From Elmis aenea (Eukaryota; Arthropoda; Insecta; Coleoptera; Elmidae): a stretch of 64,000 nt of DNA. Shown piece after piece: positions 11,263 to 21,823 of the stretch (positions are counted from its first letter, which is position 1; the number at the start of each line of letters is the position of its first letter). The notes under the pieces are model-generated. The model worked only from the letters and a program-made list of their open reading frames with translations, searched no databases and was not told the DNA's origin. The translations under genes were made by a program, and so were the position numbers. The DNA is taken from contig OX393579.1 of assembly GCA_947652605.1 (NCBI GenBank), positions 42,042,970 through 42,106,969 on the forward strand, given 5' to 3'.

Positions 11263-11580
11263 TAAAAGGAAGAATCCTGAGGTAATTAGTGGATTAAAAG
11301 GAAGAATCCTGAGGTATCAGTCATTAGTGGAATAAAAGGAAGAATCCTGAGGTAATTAGTGGATTAAAAGGAAGAATCCTGAAATAATTAGTGGATTAAA
11401 AGGAAGAATCCTGAAGTATTAGTAATTAGTGGATTAAAAGGAAGAATCCTGAGGTAATTAGTGGATTAAAAGGAAGAATCCTGAAGTATCAGTAATTAGT
11501 GGATTAAAAGGAAGAATCCTGAAGTATCAGTAATTAGTGGATTAAAAAGAATAATCCTGAGGAAAGAATCAGTAATTAAG
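11261..11580 (+). repeat. Leader tandem repeat, about nine units of 32 or 38 bp
   Basis: Each unit contains GGATTAAAAGGAAGAATCC followed by TGAGGTA or TGAAGTA and ATTAGT. Long units carry an extra six bases (TCAGTA-like). The core is an interrupted palindrome (GGATT ... AATCC). The array fills the space between the primer binding site and the first ATG at 11589. Confidence 0.9.
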
Positions 11581-11588
11581 TAATTAAT

Positions 11589-12565
11589 GGTGAAGACTAG
11601 GTCTGCAGAAATGGAGCAGCCAAATATAATAGATGTAATTATGCAGAAGATGGGAGAAATGGAAAAGAAGCGAGAAGAACAACAAGTGCTAATGGAAAAG
11701 AAGAGACAAGAAGAAAGAAATATTAAATTTCAATAGGGAAGAAATGAAGAAAATTATGAACAGAAATAATAAGGAGATTGAAGAAAGGATAAGTGCTATA
11801 CAGGGAGATATAGGTAAAACTGTGGGAAGAATTGACAATTCGGAACAGCAAGTACAAGAGTTAAAAGCGAAAGATTCTATAAATGAAGTCCGTGAAAATA
11901 TCAGTACTGAAAGTATCGAGAGAACAACCATAAATTTAGAAAGGGGTGACAAATCAAAGGCAAGAGGTTTTAAGATCCCGTTTTATGATGGAAAGGTGCC
12001 ATGGAGTGTGTATAAACTACAGTTTATGAGCATGGTAAAAGTTAATAAGATACGCCAAGAAGCATCGACAGTTGTAGAAGTTTTATTATCTACATGGATT
12101 TCAAGATATGGTTTACCTTTAGAAATACATAGTGATCAAGGTAGGAATTTTGAATCAAAGTTATTCCAGGGAATTTGTCAATGTTTAAAAATACATAAAA
12201 CCAGAACAACCCCTCAACCTAAAGCAATAGTTGAATATGTTGACGAGTTCCGAGATAAGATGGAGTATGTTCATATTGTTGCAAGAGAAAATTTGTTAAA
12301 ATCGTCAAATAGCATGAAACTAAGGTACGATTTGAAGGCGAATGTCAAGAGATTTGAAGTTGGCGAACTGGTGTGGTTCTTCAATCCGCGGAGAAAGCGA
12401 GGGTATTCGGGGAAGTTACAGTGCGATTGGGAAGGTCCATGTGTGATTGTGGATCTGGTGAATGATATTGTATATAGGATCAGACAAGCGCCGAAGGTAA
12501 AAATGAAAATAGTGCATGTTAATAGGTTGGCGAAGTTTTATCGGATAGAGGACTGTGTAAGTTGA
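11589..12565 (+). pseudogene. Gag-integrase fusion relic of the LTR element
   Basis: An ATG at 11589 opens a charged coiled-coil-like N-terminus that stops at about 11736. The same protein continues in another frame from 11744, so there is one frameshift. The 273-codon second frame has three parts. The first is a gag-like part with a coiled coil and the motif IPFYDGKVPWSVYKLQF (about 11970-12030). The second is an integrase core piece, LPLEIHSDQGRNF with the second catalytic Asp (about 12115-12160). The third, beginning after a second deletion that removes the catalytic Glu region, is an integrase C-terminal GPY/F-type module, ending WEGPCVIV ... VNRLAKFY (about 12350-12540). Protease and RT-RNase H are missing. 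The fused frame is open for 273 codons, which is notable, but the lack of the full active site means it cannot be a working integrase. Confidence 0.85.
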
Positions 12566-12624
12566 TATTTGTTTGTTTTGTTGAGAATATCTGAGGACAG
12601 ATATGATGAGGTCAGGATGGCAAC

Positions 12625-12785
12625 GTGACGATCAAGGGTGTAGGGTGTAAATAATAATATTGGGACGATCAAGGTGGTAATGAAAAATAACAGTTTATGT
12701 ATTATGATGATAAAAATAAAAAGAATGTTGACATTTGTGCTGAATAAATAGTTGTTTTATTTGGTTGAACCGAGCAGACGTAACA
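12625..12785 (+). repeat. 3' LTR, 161 bp
   Basis: Copy of the 5' LTR, beginning GTGACGATCAAGGG and ending GACGTAACA, directly followed by the 5-bp target duplication ATATT. Confidence 0.9.
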
Positions 12786-12809
12786 ATATTATGTTCGTAA
12801 TATTAAATA

Positions 12810-13648
12810 ACCAAGGAAGTTCGTGCCGTTGCTAAGTTTTGTCATAATACAGCTCTAAATGGGCATGCTTTACCAATTATAAGTGTGGTAATGTATGTTT
12901 ATTAAAAGATTATTTTAACAGAGTAGTAACCTGTGCATAACATTTACTGAAATAATTCATTTTAAATTTTGAAAAATGGACCCAAGTATGACTGCATCGC
13001 AGTCAAATTATTCGAGCTTGTTCTTTATGAACTCTTTTGGTACCAACGCCTCAGTGGCCGCTCGTAAAACATCCTTCACATTCGGAGATGATGCGGCCAG
13101 CGAGAAAACGTTGTAGTCGAAAGTGGTTCCAAAAATTTGCATGTGGGGCTTACTCTTGGAGGTGATCCCCGCTCCGGAAGACCATTGGACCTTGATGAGG
13201 CCCAGCTGAAGAGCAGTATCTAGTCAAATTTCAGTCAAACTTGTCGAGAGCTTCCACGACAATTTAAAGAGAGTGATAAAACCATCCGCACTCATTTGCA
13301 TCGGTTTGGAGAGACATAGAAGTTGAGCAAGGGGGTTCTTCACAAGTAAATCGCAACCAATAAGCTCGCATGGCCAACTATTCGTTTATTCTTGCTGTCC
13401 AGTAGCACATTGACATACCCCAATTAGTAACAGCGGCCAAGCAATTGATCACCAGACTTGTCTGGAAAATTCTCCCCCATCTCCCAAATTTCCCCGTCAT
13501 AGCACATTCGGAATAGAAAAGTTATTAGATCGTTGGTGGGTAAAGATAATGGAAGCCGAAGGTGACTACTTTTCTGAATCAAGTTTTGCTTCATTCACTT
13601 TGTGCATTACTTAATTTCATTGCTTAAAACGGCACGAACTTTCTTGGT
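12810..13648 (+). mobile_element. Internally deleted mariner element with both ends
   Basis: Inverted repeats of about 28 bp (ACCAAGGAAGTTCGTGCCGT at left, ACCAAGAAAGTTCGTGCCGT inverted at right) are each flanked by TA (12808-12809 and 13649-13650). At 839 bp it is shorter than the roughly 1.3 kb of an intact mariner. The enclosed transposase relic confirms the family. Confidence 0.85.
12975..13590 (+). pseudogene. Mariner transposase relic
   Basis: Read across frames, the first part gives the mariner N-terminal helix-turn-helix region: FGTNASVAARKT, FGDDAASEKT, RKWFQKF, then GDPRSGRP-like and LDEAQLK-like blocks at about 13020-13330. Near 13530 a piece resembling the C-terminal RW...EGDYF motif remains. 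The catalytic DDD region between them is largely deleted or unreadable. There are several stops and frameshifts. Confidence 0.75.
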
Positions 13649-13774
13649 TACATGATAAGAGAGATTTTAAATAATCTCGTAATTCTTTGCATGTAAGTCA
13701 ATTGTATCTTCCCCAAAATAAAGAGTTAAACCAGTGCTACACCACTCTCGCAACTGTGTCCGTTAATAAACAGA

Positions 13775-14115
13775 AAATCGACATTAAATGTGAAATGCAC
13801 ACTCCTGCTATACAAGTCGCTGTTGCGACCTATCTTTGCGTACGCCTGCTCAATATGGAGCAACACGTCACCAACCAACAAAAAAAACTACAAACGTATC
13901 AAAACAAAGTGCTTCGACTAGCAGACATAACAACTGCACGAAGAACTTGGAATACAATCAATTCACGATTTTATGAAAAAACAAACTAAAAAATCCTATA
14001 AAACCTAGTGAATTGTGAAAAAGCAGCTCTGTATAACATCTGGGAGGAAAAAACACATAAGGCTAAAACGCAGGTTACCGCAGGACATACACCTAACCCC
14101 TAGTGAAGAAGGCTA
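13775..14115 (+). pseudogene. LINE reverse transcriptase C-terminal fragment
   Basis: Two frames joined by a shift give LLYKSLLRPIFAYACSIWSN, then KKLQTYQNKVLRLA, the conserved block after the polymerase domain of Jockey/I-type non-LTR elements. A diverged tail follows to about 14115. No 5' part is attached here. Confidence 0.65.
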
Positions 14116-14419
14116 AACGCCATACGCCACAGCGAACTAAGCATCCCTCACATTTCCCTTATTAACTATTAATTATGAACACAGCTATGCATAACATAAA
14201 ATATGTTGACAACAGTTTAAAAAAAAAATGATTAAAATTTACAATAAAATTGTATCTACTTGCTAATTCTTTTCTCAGTTTATGTTGCCTAAAAATCGTA
14301 TTGTTTCGATTGCCTTAGTAACAAATTTCTTCTAACAAGTTTTTAAAATCCGTTTTAGGATGTTGATGAAAATAAACGAAAAGTATGCATAAATTTGTTT
14401 TAATTCTCTACTCTTAATG
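14116..14419. other. AT-rich spacer
   Basis: Nothing was recognised between the LINE relic and the foldback element. Confidence 0.5.
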
Positions 14420-14421
14420 TA

Positions 14422-16270
14422 CAGGGTGGGCAAATTTCGATGTTTTAATAGGGAATCTCGGTAACTATAAGAGGTATCAAAAAACCGACCGCGCATCCTC
14501 GATCTCTTTTTTCGAGAAAAAGTTAATGGTGAAGACTAAAATTGGTTATCGTCTTTTGTTTTCGAGTTATCGCCGATAACTCGATTTTTCGACTTTTCGT
14601 TTTATGACTGTATCTCGCTTGTTTATGAAAATAAACAAAAATAATTTTGACGTTCTACAGGCACTTTTTTTGATAAGAATGCAGTGGCGTAGACAATTTT
14701 TCAAAAAAGATTCCGAAATCCGAGTTGTGATATAAAGTTGTATTTTTTTAAATGGAACTCATAGTTAGCTATCACTTATTTAAATTCCTTATTTTTTTGT
14801 CATTCCAAATATATAAGGGTTGATGTACTTATTTTCAATAATACGGAAGTTACGAAGGTTTTTTAGTTTTTTTTTTAAACAAAATTATAGTAGGCTGTGA
14901 AAACAAAAACAAAACAAGGTGTAAAACCTTTTAAAACTCATTTGGTACAAGTTACGAAGGTTTTGTAATTTGTTGTTGTGATAAACATTACAAATATATA
15001 ATTATAAAGAAACAACGATAAAGTCGGAATCTGCAGTAATGTAGTTTATTGTAGTTTATCTTATGTTCAAATATTTGTAATGTTTATCACAACAACAAAT
15101 TACAAGACCTTCGTAACTTGTATCTAATGAGTTTTAAAAGGTTTAACACCTTCTTTTGTTTTTGTTTTCACAGCCTACTATAATTTTGTTTTAAAAAAAA
15201 ACTAAAAAACCTTCGTAACTTGCGTATTATTGAAAATAAATACATCAACCCTTATACAGGGTGTGTAAAAATTGGCGGAAGGGCTACACGGGGCGATGTT
15301 CTTCGTAAAATTGTAAGTCGAAAATCTTAATACGAAAATGTTGTACCACGCTTGCTGTGTCTGCAAGAGGTCCTCAAAGCTTTGACATTTAGTCCTTTAA
15401 TAGGCGTTATTATTTAATACTTGCAAATGAAAAAGCTGCAATTTGGAATAAAAATAGATTTCGAATAGTATTTTTTCCTAGATATTGTGTTCTTCCTTTC
15501 AAAAATTGGTGTTGAAAATATGTAAATCACTGATTTTAATGACAGTAATACATATGGCAACATTGTGCTTAGCTGTCATCTCTGTTTTTCTCGTAATTAT
15601 TTCTAGTTTGTGTTTTACGATACCCAAACGTTTGCAGCTATGTTTACGAACTGAAGGCTTTCAGTTCGAACAAAAAATGTAAATACCTAAGTAAAAAATG
15701 CTGATAAAAAAATGTCCAAACGCAAATGAATGTATGCAATGTTGCCAATTTTTTTTTTCTTTAAATGGTTCCTGAGGCCATAGGAAGCATGGTACAACAT
15801 TTTCGTATTAAGATTTTCGACTTAAAATTTTACGAAGAACATCGCTCCGTGTAGCCCTTCCGCCAATTTTTACACACCCTGTATATTTGGAATGACAAAA
15901 AAATTAGAAATTTAAATAAGTCAGCCAACTATGGGTTCTATTTAAGAAAATAGAACTTTATGCCACAACTCGAATTTCGGATATTTTTTTAAATTATTGT
16001 CTACACCACTGCATTCTTATCAAAAAAGTGCCTGTAGAACGTTAAAATTTTTTTTGTTTATTTTCATAAACGAGTGAAATATAGTCATAAAACGAAAAGT
16101 CGAAAAATCGAGTTATCGGTGATAACCCGAAAACAAAAGACGATAACCAATTTTAGTTTTCACCATTAACTTTTTTTCGAAAAAAGAGATCGAGGATGCG
16201 CGGTCCGTTTTTTGTTACCTCTTATAGTTACCGAGATTCCCTATTAAAATATCGAAATTTGCCAACCCTG
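14422..16270. mobile_element. CAGGGTG-type foldback element with a nested insertion
   Basis: The left end CAGGGTGGGCAAATTTCGAT and the diverged inverted right end are flanked by TA (14420-14421 and 16271-16272). The arms pair over about 580 bp (14422-15000 with about 15068-16270 once the nested element is removed). Further inverted pairing lies near the centre, including AGTTACGAAGG and TAATTTGTTGTTGTG blocks. There is no protein-coding capacity. Related copies are at 46425-47282 (both ends) and 29884-30270 (right arm only). Confidence 0.85.
15257..15881. mobile_element. Second CAGGGTG-type element, nested in the right arm of the first
   Basis: Inverted ends of about 97 bp start CAGGGTGTGTAAAAATTGGC (15257-15353 and 15785-15881). 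TA flanks both ends. Removing the element and one TA gives AACCCTTATATATTTGG, which is exactly what the uninterrupted left arm shows near 14812. The empty site is therefore present in the same palindrome, proving a TA duplication. The 430-bp centre is AT-rich with no recognised gene. Confidence 0.9.
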
Positions 16271-16859
16271 TACTTTTGTCTTGATAAAAAAAAATATATA
16301 TTTCTACATTCGTCATTCTTACTACTTTTATAGTTCGCTACACAAACAGTATTGCAATATGCAATAAAAACTGTGATTCAAGGCAGACGCCGTTATTCTC
16401 TGACTTTATATTTTGGAGATAAAAGCAATCAAACACCGGTAACCGGTTGGGTAAACTTTCAATTTTCGTAAAACGTGATTGACTTTAAATTTAATAAATT
16501 TTGGGACACAAAGCGCTGACACAAAACAAAATCCCGTAGCTTCAGCTAAATAAACAGTCTGTGTAGGTAACAAAATAGATATCATTCTATCAGCTGAAAT
16601 ACCTAAATTACAAATCTTATCGACGAGACGTTTTTCTTTAACTTAAAATTAATTAAAAAAGAAAATAAAAAGCATTTGTAAATAAAGGACTAAGAAAAGG
16701 ATGTAGCTTATTCCCTGCAACTTTCAGTTTATGTTTAGATGACGTATTACAATTACAGATGAAGAAAATAAACTGTTATACTCACAAACTGCCAACCTAA
16801 ACAGTCCTTAATACTCAATAATATTATTATTTACATATGACTAAGTACTACTGATTGAA

Positions 16860-17058
16860 GTGTGTGGGAGTAACCCCACGGCCCACCCGCCAAAAGCTTT
16901 AGGCCAGATGAGATGAGGAAGAAATGACAATGAGCATGATGTGAAGGAAGAGAAAGAAAAGAGAAGAAACAGAAAAGAAGGAGGGATGATTCCCTCGAAC
17001 CACTAGCGAAGCGGGGAAGGCCGCAGAACAACCCCCACCGGCCGAAGGCCCTTTACTA
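16860..17058. repeat. Unclassified GC-rich repeat-like insert, about 200 bp
   Basis: It is markedly less AT-rich than its surroundings, with a purine-rich middle (about 16910-16985) and ends GGCCCACCCGCC and CCCACCGGCCGAAGGCCC. It interrupts the RT relic. It contains a box-A-like TAGCGAAGCGGG, but no box B follows at the right distance on the same strand, so a tRNA-derived SINE is not supported. Confidence 0.4.
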
Positions 17059-17064
17059 AGTACT

Positions 17065-17105
17065 AAAACAGCTCTAGTAGTACTAAGTACTACTAGAGCT
17101 GTTTT
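17065..17105. repeat. Perfect 41-bp palindrome
   Basis: Arms of 20 bp (AAAACAGCTCTAGTAGTACT and its reverse complement) surround a single A at 17085. Confidence 0.95.
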
Positions 17106-17303
17106 AACTTAAAGTGGACTGTGGCGCAGAAACCAAAACTAGTCCAAGACGTTTATTACTGCGCCACCTAAAAACATCCGTTTGTTTCAGCAACGTGATT
17201 ATAACCTGTCAAAATTCATTTACTCAACGTTTTTAGAAAAGTCTAAATTTCAACCGCCTTCCCCCCTCTTTGCGCATCTCGCGGTCCACTTTAAGTTAAA
17301 ATT
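17102..17303. mobile_element. Small MITE, about 200 bp
   Basis: Inverted ends TTTTAACTTAAAGTGGAC (left) and GTCCACTTTAAGTTAAAA (right) enclose a second inverted pair, GTGGCGCAG and CTGCGCCAC. No clear target duplication beyond TA or TTAA-like ends, so the superfamily is uncertain. It lies inside the RT relic. Confidence 0.6.
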
Positions 17304-17964
17304 GCTATAGGTTAATTACGAAAGTCGCATATGAATTACTCCTAAATAAGATCGAAAAAACCCATTGAGAAATATCGACAGAAAAAACAAAGATAATTGC
17401 TTACAAAGCTGATGAAACTATACCGACTAAAATATCAATAAGCAATCAAGCTGTAGAGCAAGTTTTAACTTTTAATTTTCTCGGATCTATACTGTAGTGT
17501 CACCAAAAAATAGATATACAAATATAATTACAAAACACACGTACATAAATGACTCAAAACAAATACATAAGAACACTACGAAAAAGTATTACGGACTTGT
17601 TTGTAGTTCTACAAAACATGATAATACCGTGTGAGATATATGGCAGTTAAAACCCACACAATTTTAATTATTACAATATAAAAAAACTAATTCTTGAGAA
17701 TGGTGGGCTACACACGGACAGGCAGAAAAATATATAGGCATCAGAAGAGAATTAAAGAGTACGTAAAATTTATGAAATAATACGAGAATCTAAAAACCAG
17801 TGGAAACGAAATGAAGAAAGAATGGAAAAATAGACAATATCTAAACATGTGACAACACAAGCAAAAGAAAAAAGATTTGTGGATGACTTTGCCAAAGATG
17901 GAGGGATCAAAACTAAAGAAAGTTGCAGGCAATAAGGCCAATGCTTGAAGAAAGAAAAAGGAAA

Positions 17965-18333
17965 TGAACTAACAAGTCTGTACTGTACCTACATGAAAAT
18001 CCAAAAAAGAAACTAGTCACCTTAATCCAAAGACTTCATAATGTATAGATCCAAAAAAGTTATGCGTCAATATTTCCGATTACTATTTCATCTTTTTTCT
18101 TCTTATTTTTCAGTAATAATACCAAAAAAAGTTTTGTCCCGATTGTAAAAAAACTGATGAAGTAAAAACTCTAGCGACAGCTCTACGTAAGGTTACGTGC
18201 TACATTATATTGCACTTATAAGGCATAAATGGAAATGGATTAAAGAACAGAAACAACATTTTCGACGCATGGTTTTTTAAATTAAATGTTAAAAAAAAAT
18301 GGAAGAGTATCGAATGGAGAATGACTACTTATA
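17965..18333. other. AT-rich spacer
   Basis: No recognised feature. It may hold a decayed tail of the RT relic. Confidence 0.4.
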
Positions 18334-18641
18334 CGAGGGCTATCCAGAAAGTAAGTTCCGTTACCATACGTTGCCGCGCAGGCCCTACTGTGGCAATTTC
18401 GCGCGAGCGCGCCTGTTGTACTGACTCAGTAGGAAGGGATAGACACCATTTTGAGATCGCTTGTTATTGTGTGTGCTGCACGGTGAGACTTTATAATGTA
18501 GAAGCGAATTGCAAATCCAGCCACCTTTGAAATGCTATCTGTAATACGTTTTCTCAATGCCAGGAATGTGAAATTCATAAAAAAATCTGTGAAGTGTACG
18601 GAAAAAATACAATGAGCGATTTAATGCTACGGAGATGGGTA

Positions 18642-19613
18642 TATGAGGCGCCGTTTGTGTCAAAAAGAAATTTGCAAAATAAATAACATTTCGTACATAA
18701 ATAAACAAATATAAAAATATTTAGTCAATTTCACATTAAATTTTTTTTTTTTTTGACATCGGTAATAATTTATCAAGAAAATATTTTTATATATTTCGTG
18801 TACATTCCACATTTATATTTTTAAAATTTTTTTTTTTTTATACCTTTGGTTAATAATTTATTTTTCAAGAAAATATTTTTATTTATTTGCACACCAAAAA
18901 TTTTTTTTTTCACTGCAATTATGTATGCTATTATACAACAGATGGCGCGCCACTCAACATTTGTGTTTAATTATGAACTGCTGCTTGTTCAATTATATTA
19001 AATTAATGTTAATAAGCTTCTTCTATACCTATAGTGTGCTTCTGGAAATACCTAATATTTTAGAAATAATTGTCCATTTTAAACGAGGTTTCCTAAGGAA
19101 GGTAATTTGTTCTGCTGATGCAGGCAGCTGTGGTCTTCCAGTTGACATGCTGTGAAAAAAATAGTTACAATTACCTTAAAAAGTTGCAAAGAGTATACGT
19201 ATAAGTACTTACTTTAAACTTTAAACTGGAAGTCGCAAACGTCAAATATAGTTAATTTGCTTCGCAGCAGTTCAAAATTAAACACAAATGTTGGGTAGCG
19301 CGCCATCTGTTGTATAATAGCGTACATAATTGCAGTGAAAAAAAAACAAATTTTTGGTGTGCAAATAAATAAAAATAGTTTCTTGAAAAATAAATTATTA
19401 ACCAAAGGAATCAAAAAAAAATAATTAAAAAAATATAAATGTGGAATGTACACGAAATAAATAAAAATATTTTCTTGATAAATAAATTATTACCGATATC
19501 AAAAAAAAAAAAAAATTCAATGTGAAATTGACTAAATATTTTTATATTTGTATATTTATGTACGAAATGTTATTTATTTTGCTAATTTCTTTTTGACACA
19601 AACGGCGCCTCAT
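18642..19613. mobile_element. Foldback element inserted in the mariner, about 970 bp
   Basis: The ends TATGAGGCGCCGTTTGTGTC and, inverted, ATGAGGCGCCGTTTGTGTC lead arms of about 330 bp. A 7-bp duplication ATGGGTA flanks it (18635-18641 and 19614-19620), possibly 8 bp with one mismatch. The arms carry several A/T tracts and an inner conserved block with ACAGATGGCGCGCCA. No coding sequence. The duplication length excludes the TA- and TTAA-targeting superfamilies; hAT- or Mutator-like is possible. Confidence 0.8.
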
Positions 19614-20142
19614 ATGGGTACGACTGTTCAATGAAAGACGTGAGAATGTGCATGATGATTTGGTGCATGGAGTTGAAAAGACGATTAGGGAAAACCGAAG
19701 ATTCACTATTACGACATTGCCACTGCAATTTCCGTAAATTTCACGTTCCTGGAATCTGCAATATCGAAAACTGTGTTCTCGTTGGATGTCGAAACTTCTG
19801 ACGGAGCAACAGAAAGTTCAAGGTCTGGCCTGACGTTGAACTATCTGTTGCTCCGTCAGAAGAAGCACTTGAGTTTTTGACCCGGTAGAACAATGATGGT
19901 GATGACTTCTTAAACTGCATCGTCACTGGGGATGACCCGGGAGGCCCACAAAACGCCTGAATCAATAAGGCAATCAATGGAATGCAGACACTTCATCGCC
20001 AACAAAGACAAAAGTGAAACAAAGCCTAACCACTCGAAAAATCATGTACACCGTGTTTTGGGACAGACAGGCGTCTTGCTGGTGGACTTTATGCCACACG
20101 GTGCGACAATATACGCAAAAGCATACTGTGTGACACCCTTAA

Positions 20143-21823
20143 CCCTTATAATACCGCAATTTTTTTGTTACACGTAATACCACTGGGGTCATATTGACCC
20201 CCAAAGCTCTTTACTATATAAAACTACGATTATCAAGTAAAAACTTTTTTCCAAGCTGTTTATACATTGTTTAAACAACTTATGGTAATATCAGATAATC
20301 AAAAATAGTCACTATTAATTTATTTTAACTAATAATAACTACAAAAAAATCTAACTATTCTACGTTTATGTTACGTTTGCATGCCGAACAAGTAATTGTC
20401 TGGTGATTATTAGAAACAAAGCGACTGCAATGGTTGCAAATATTTGAATGCTTTCTATCTAAATTTCTTGGACATTCACAACATCTACCACGTTTGAGTT
20501 TTTGCGACTTTTGTAATTACTGCCTCTGTGAAGTTGATGGTTTTTGTAACTCTGTTTCAGTAGCCGCTGGTTGTTTTCGTAGTTGCATAAGGAATTGTCG
20601 CCGTTTGTAGCTAATTTTTGCTTGCCAATTTTTATTTAGGTAACACCATAAGTATAATGTAGGCACTAATATCTATAATATTATAAAAAGCTGCAACAGG
20701 CCATCTTCGTGTGTCTCTTTACAGTATTATGTTCGTACAAGCTAGTCCATGGTATCAACGCCTGGTGTTGTTTTATTATAGTCAATTATTATTTTCTTCT
20801 TGTCACCTTCAGAAATCTCTCCAATGTCGTGTGTTGTTGATAGTGACGTAACACATTTTCCCTTTTTTTGGACAATAAGACACTAATATAGCGTCGTCTT
20901 GATATCCAAATTTAGTTGAATACAGGTCTCTCTTATGCGAATCGGCTAGTTTCCTACTGTTCCGTACTGTACTGTACAATGTTAGGTACTTTTCTTTCAA
21001 ATCTCTTGCAAGTTTGAGACTCGTACAAAAATTATCGGTGGTCACATTCCTCCCTGATTTCTCTAACCCCTCTATCATTTCTAAAACGACTCGTTTGCCT
21101 TGATTACGTTCACGCTGGTCACCTGTTTTACCACTGTATATCAGGCAATAATTGTAAATGTATGCGGTTTGACTATCGCCATATTTCCCAGGCTTTGATG
21201 GTAAATACTGTTTGAAGGGGCACCTACCTCGGAAAGTTAACAGCTGTTCGTCAACCGTTATGTTCTTATAGGGAATGTACGCATTTTGTATAGGTAGCTA
21301 TAATTAAAAAAGTGTTCGAATTGGTGCCAGTTTTTGGGTCTCGAATTTTTCTTCTTGCTTCAGCATTATCAAAACGCAGGCATTGAGATATTGCAGTGAA
21401 TATGTTTCTACTAAAAGTTTTGTTGAATATAGGACGTCCATCTTCAACATTCCACAAATTTGTGATCCCTTCGTTATGAGATTTATAAACTAATATCAGC
21501 AGACCAATGAAGCGTAAAAACTTCTTGGCAATCCCAAGCAAACAATGAGATAAAATTATAACACATAGACAAAGCTAAACGTTCTAAAATCAATGCACCT
21601 TATATACTATTAGGCGTCACTGGTGACCCCAGTGGTATTACGTGTAACTTAATTAAATTTTTGAAAAACGATACAATCTACAAAAATCGTATTGTACCAA
21701 CACATAATATATACTGTTTTGTGTAAAGTCAAATTTTTTTGGAATTTTAGGAAGCAGCATTTCAAAAATATACAGCTTCAAAGAGCGTATGGGGTCTCCA
21801 GTGACCCCATGGTAGTATAAGGG
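20143..21823 (-). mobile_element. piggyBac-like transposon, copy 1, 1681 bp
   Basis: TTAA flanks both ends (20139-20142 and 21824-21827). The ends are CCCTTATAATACC at left and, inverted, CCCTTATACTACC at right. A second inverted motif just inside involves CCACTGGGGTCA-type sequence (about 20180 and 21798). It carries a degraded minus-strand transposase and sits inside the mariner. The second family copy is at 57131-58579. Confidence 0.9.
20345..21541 (-). pseudogene. piggyBac transposase relic, copy 1
   Basis: Read on the minus strand, it has the blocks of the DDE_Tnp_1_7 family. They are GITNLWNVEDGRPIF (about 21420-21470), QLLTFRGRCPFKQYLPSKPGKYG (about 21180-21250), NVTTDNFCTSLKLA with a catalytic Asp (about 21000-21050), then KKGKMCYVT (about 20850), then TPGVDTMD-like sequence and RRWPVAAFYNIIDIS (about 20670-20760). 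The C-terminal Cys-rich zinc-binding domain follows: RCCECP, then CNHCSR, then CSACK (about 20360-20500). The N-terminus is missing and several frame breaks exist, especially downstream of 20809. Confidence 0.85.

Larger units (their letters stand above)
11082..12785 (+). mobile_element. Short LTR retrotransposon (Gypsy-like), internally deleted
   Basis: Two nearly identical 161-bp LTRs (11082-11242 and 12625-12785) are flanked by a perfect 5-bp duplication, ATATT (11077-11081 and 12786-12790). The internal part holds a tRNA-Pro-type primer binding site, a tandem-repeat leader and a short frame joining gag-like to integrase-like sequence. Protease, reverse transcriptase and RNase H are gone. 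The LTRs differ by only about two bases near their middle, which suggests recent insertion, so the deletion probably preceded transposition. Confidence 0.9.
16690..17960 (+). pseudogene. Broken LINE reverse transcriptase (endonuclease-RT type)
   Basis: A first island at about 16690-16780 reads NKGLRKGCSLFPATFSLCLDDV, matching the GxRQGC...LF..YLDD block of non-LTR reverse transcriptases (written here with one intervening gap in identity). A second island at about 17350-17480 reads ISTEKTKIIAYK, then VEQVLTFNFLGS, the block after the catalytic domain. A third, about 17540-17860, has IRTLRKSI, then IYEIIRESKNQWKRNEERM. Between islands one and two lie an unclassified GC-rich repeat (16860-17058), a 41-bp palindrome and a small MITE. 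Many stops show the gene is dead. Confidence 0.65.

Noticed and set aside
11261..11580. CRISPR-like array
   Set aside because: Units are contiguous with at most six extra bases instead of unique spacers, and the array lies in the leader of an LTR element in insect DNA.
16860..17058. tRNA-derived SINE
   Set aside because: A box-A-like TAGCGAAGCGGG exists, but the GTTCGA-like sequence is upstream and not a correctly spaced box B. No A-rich tail or target duplication.
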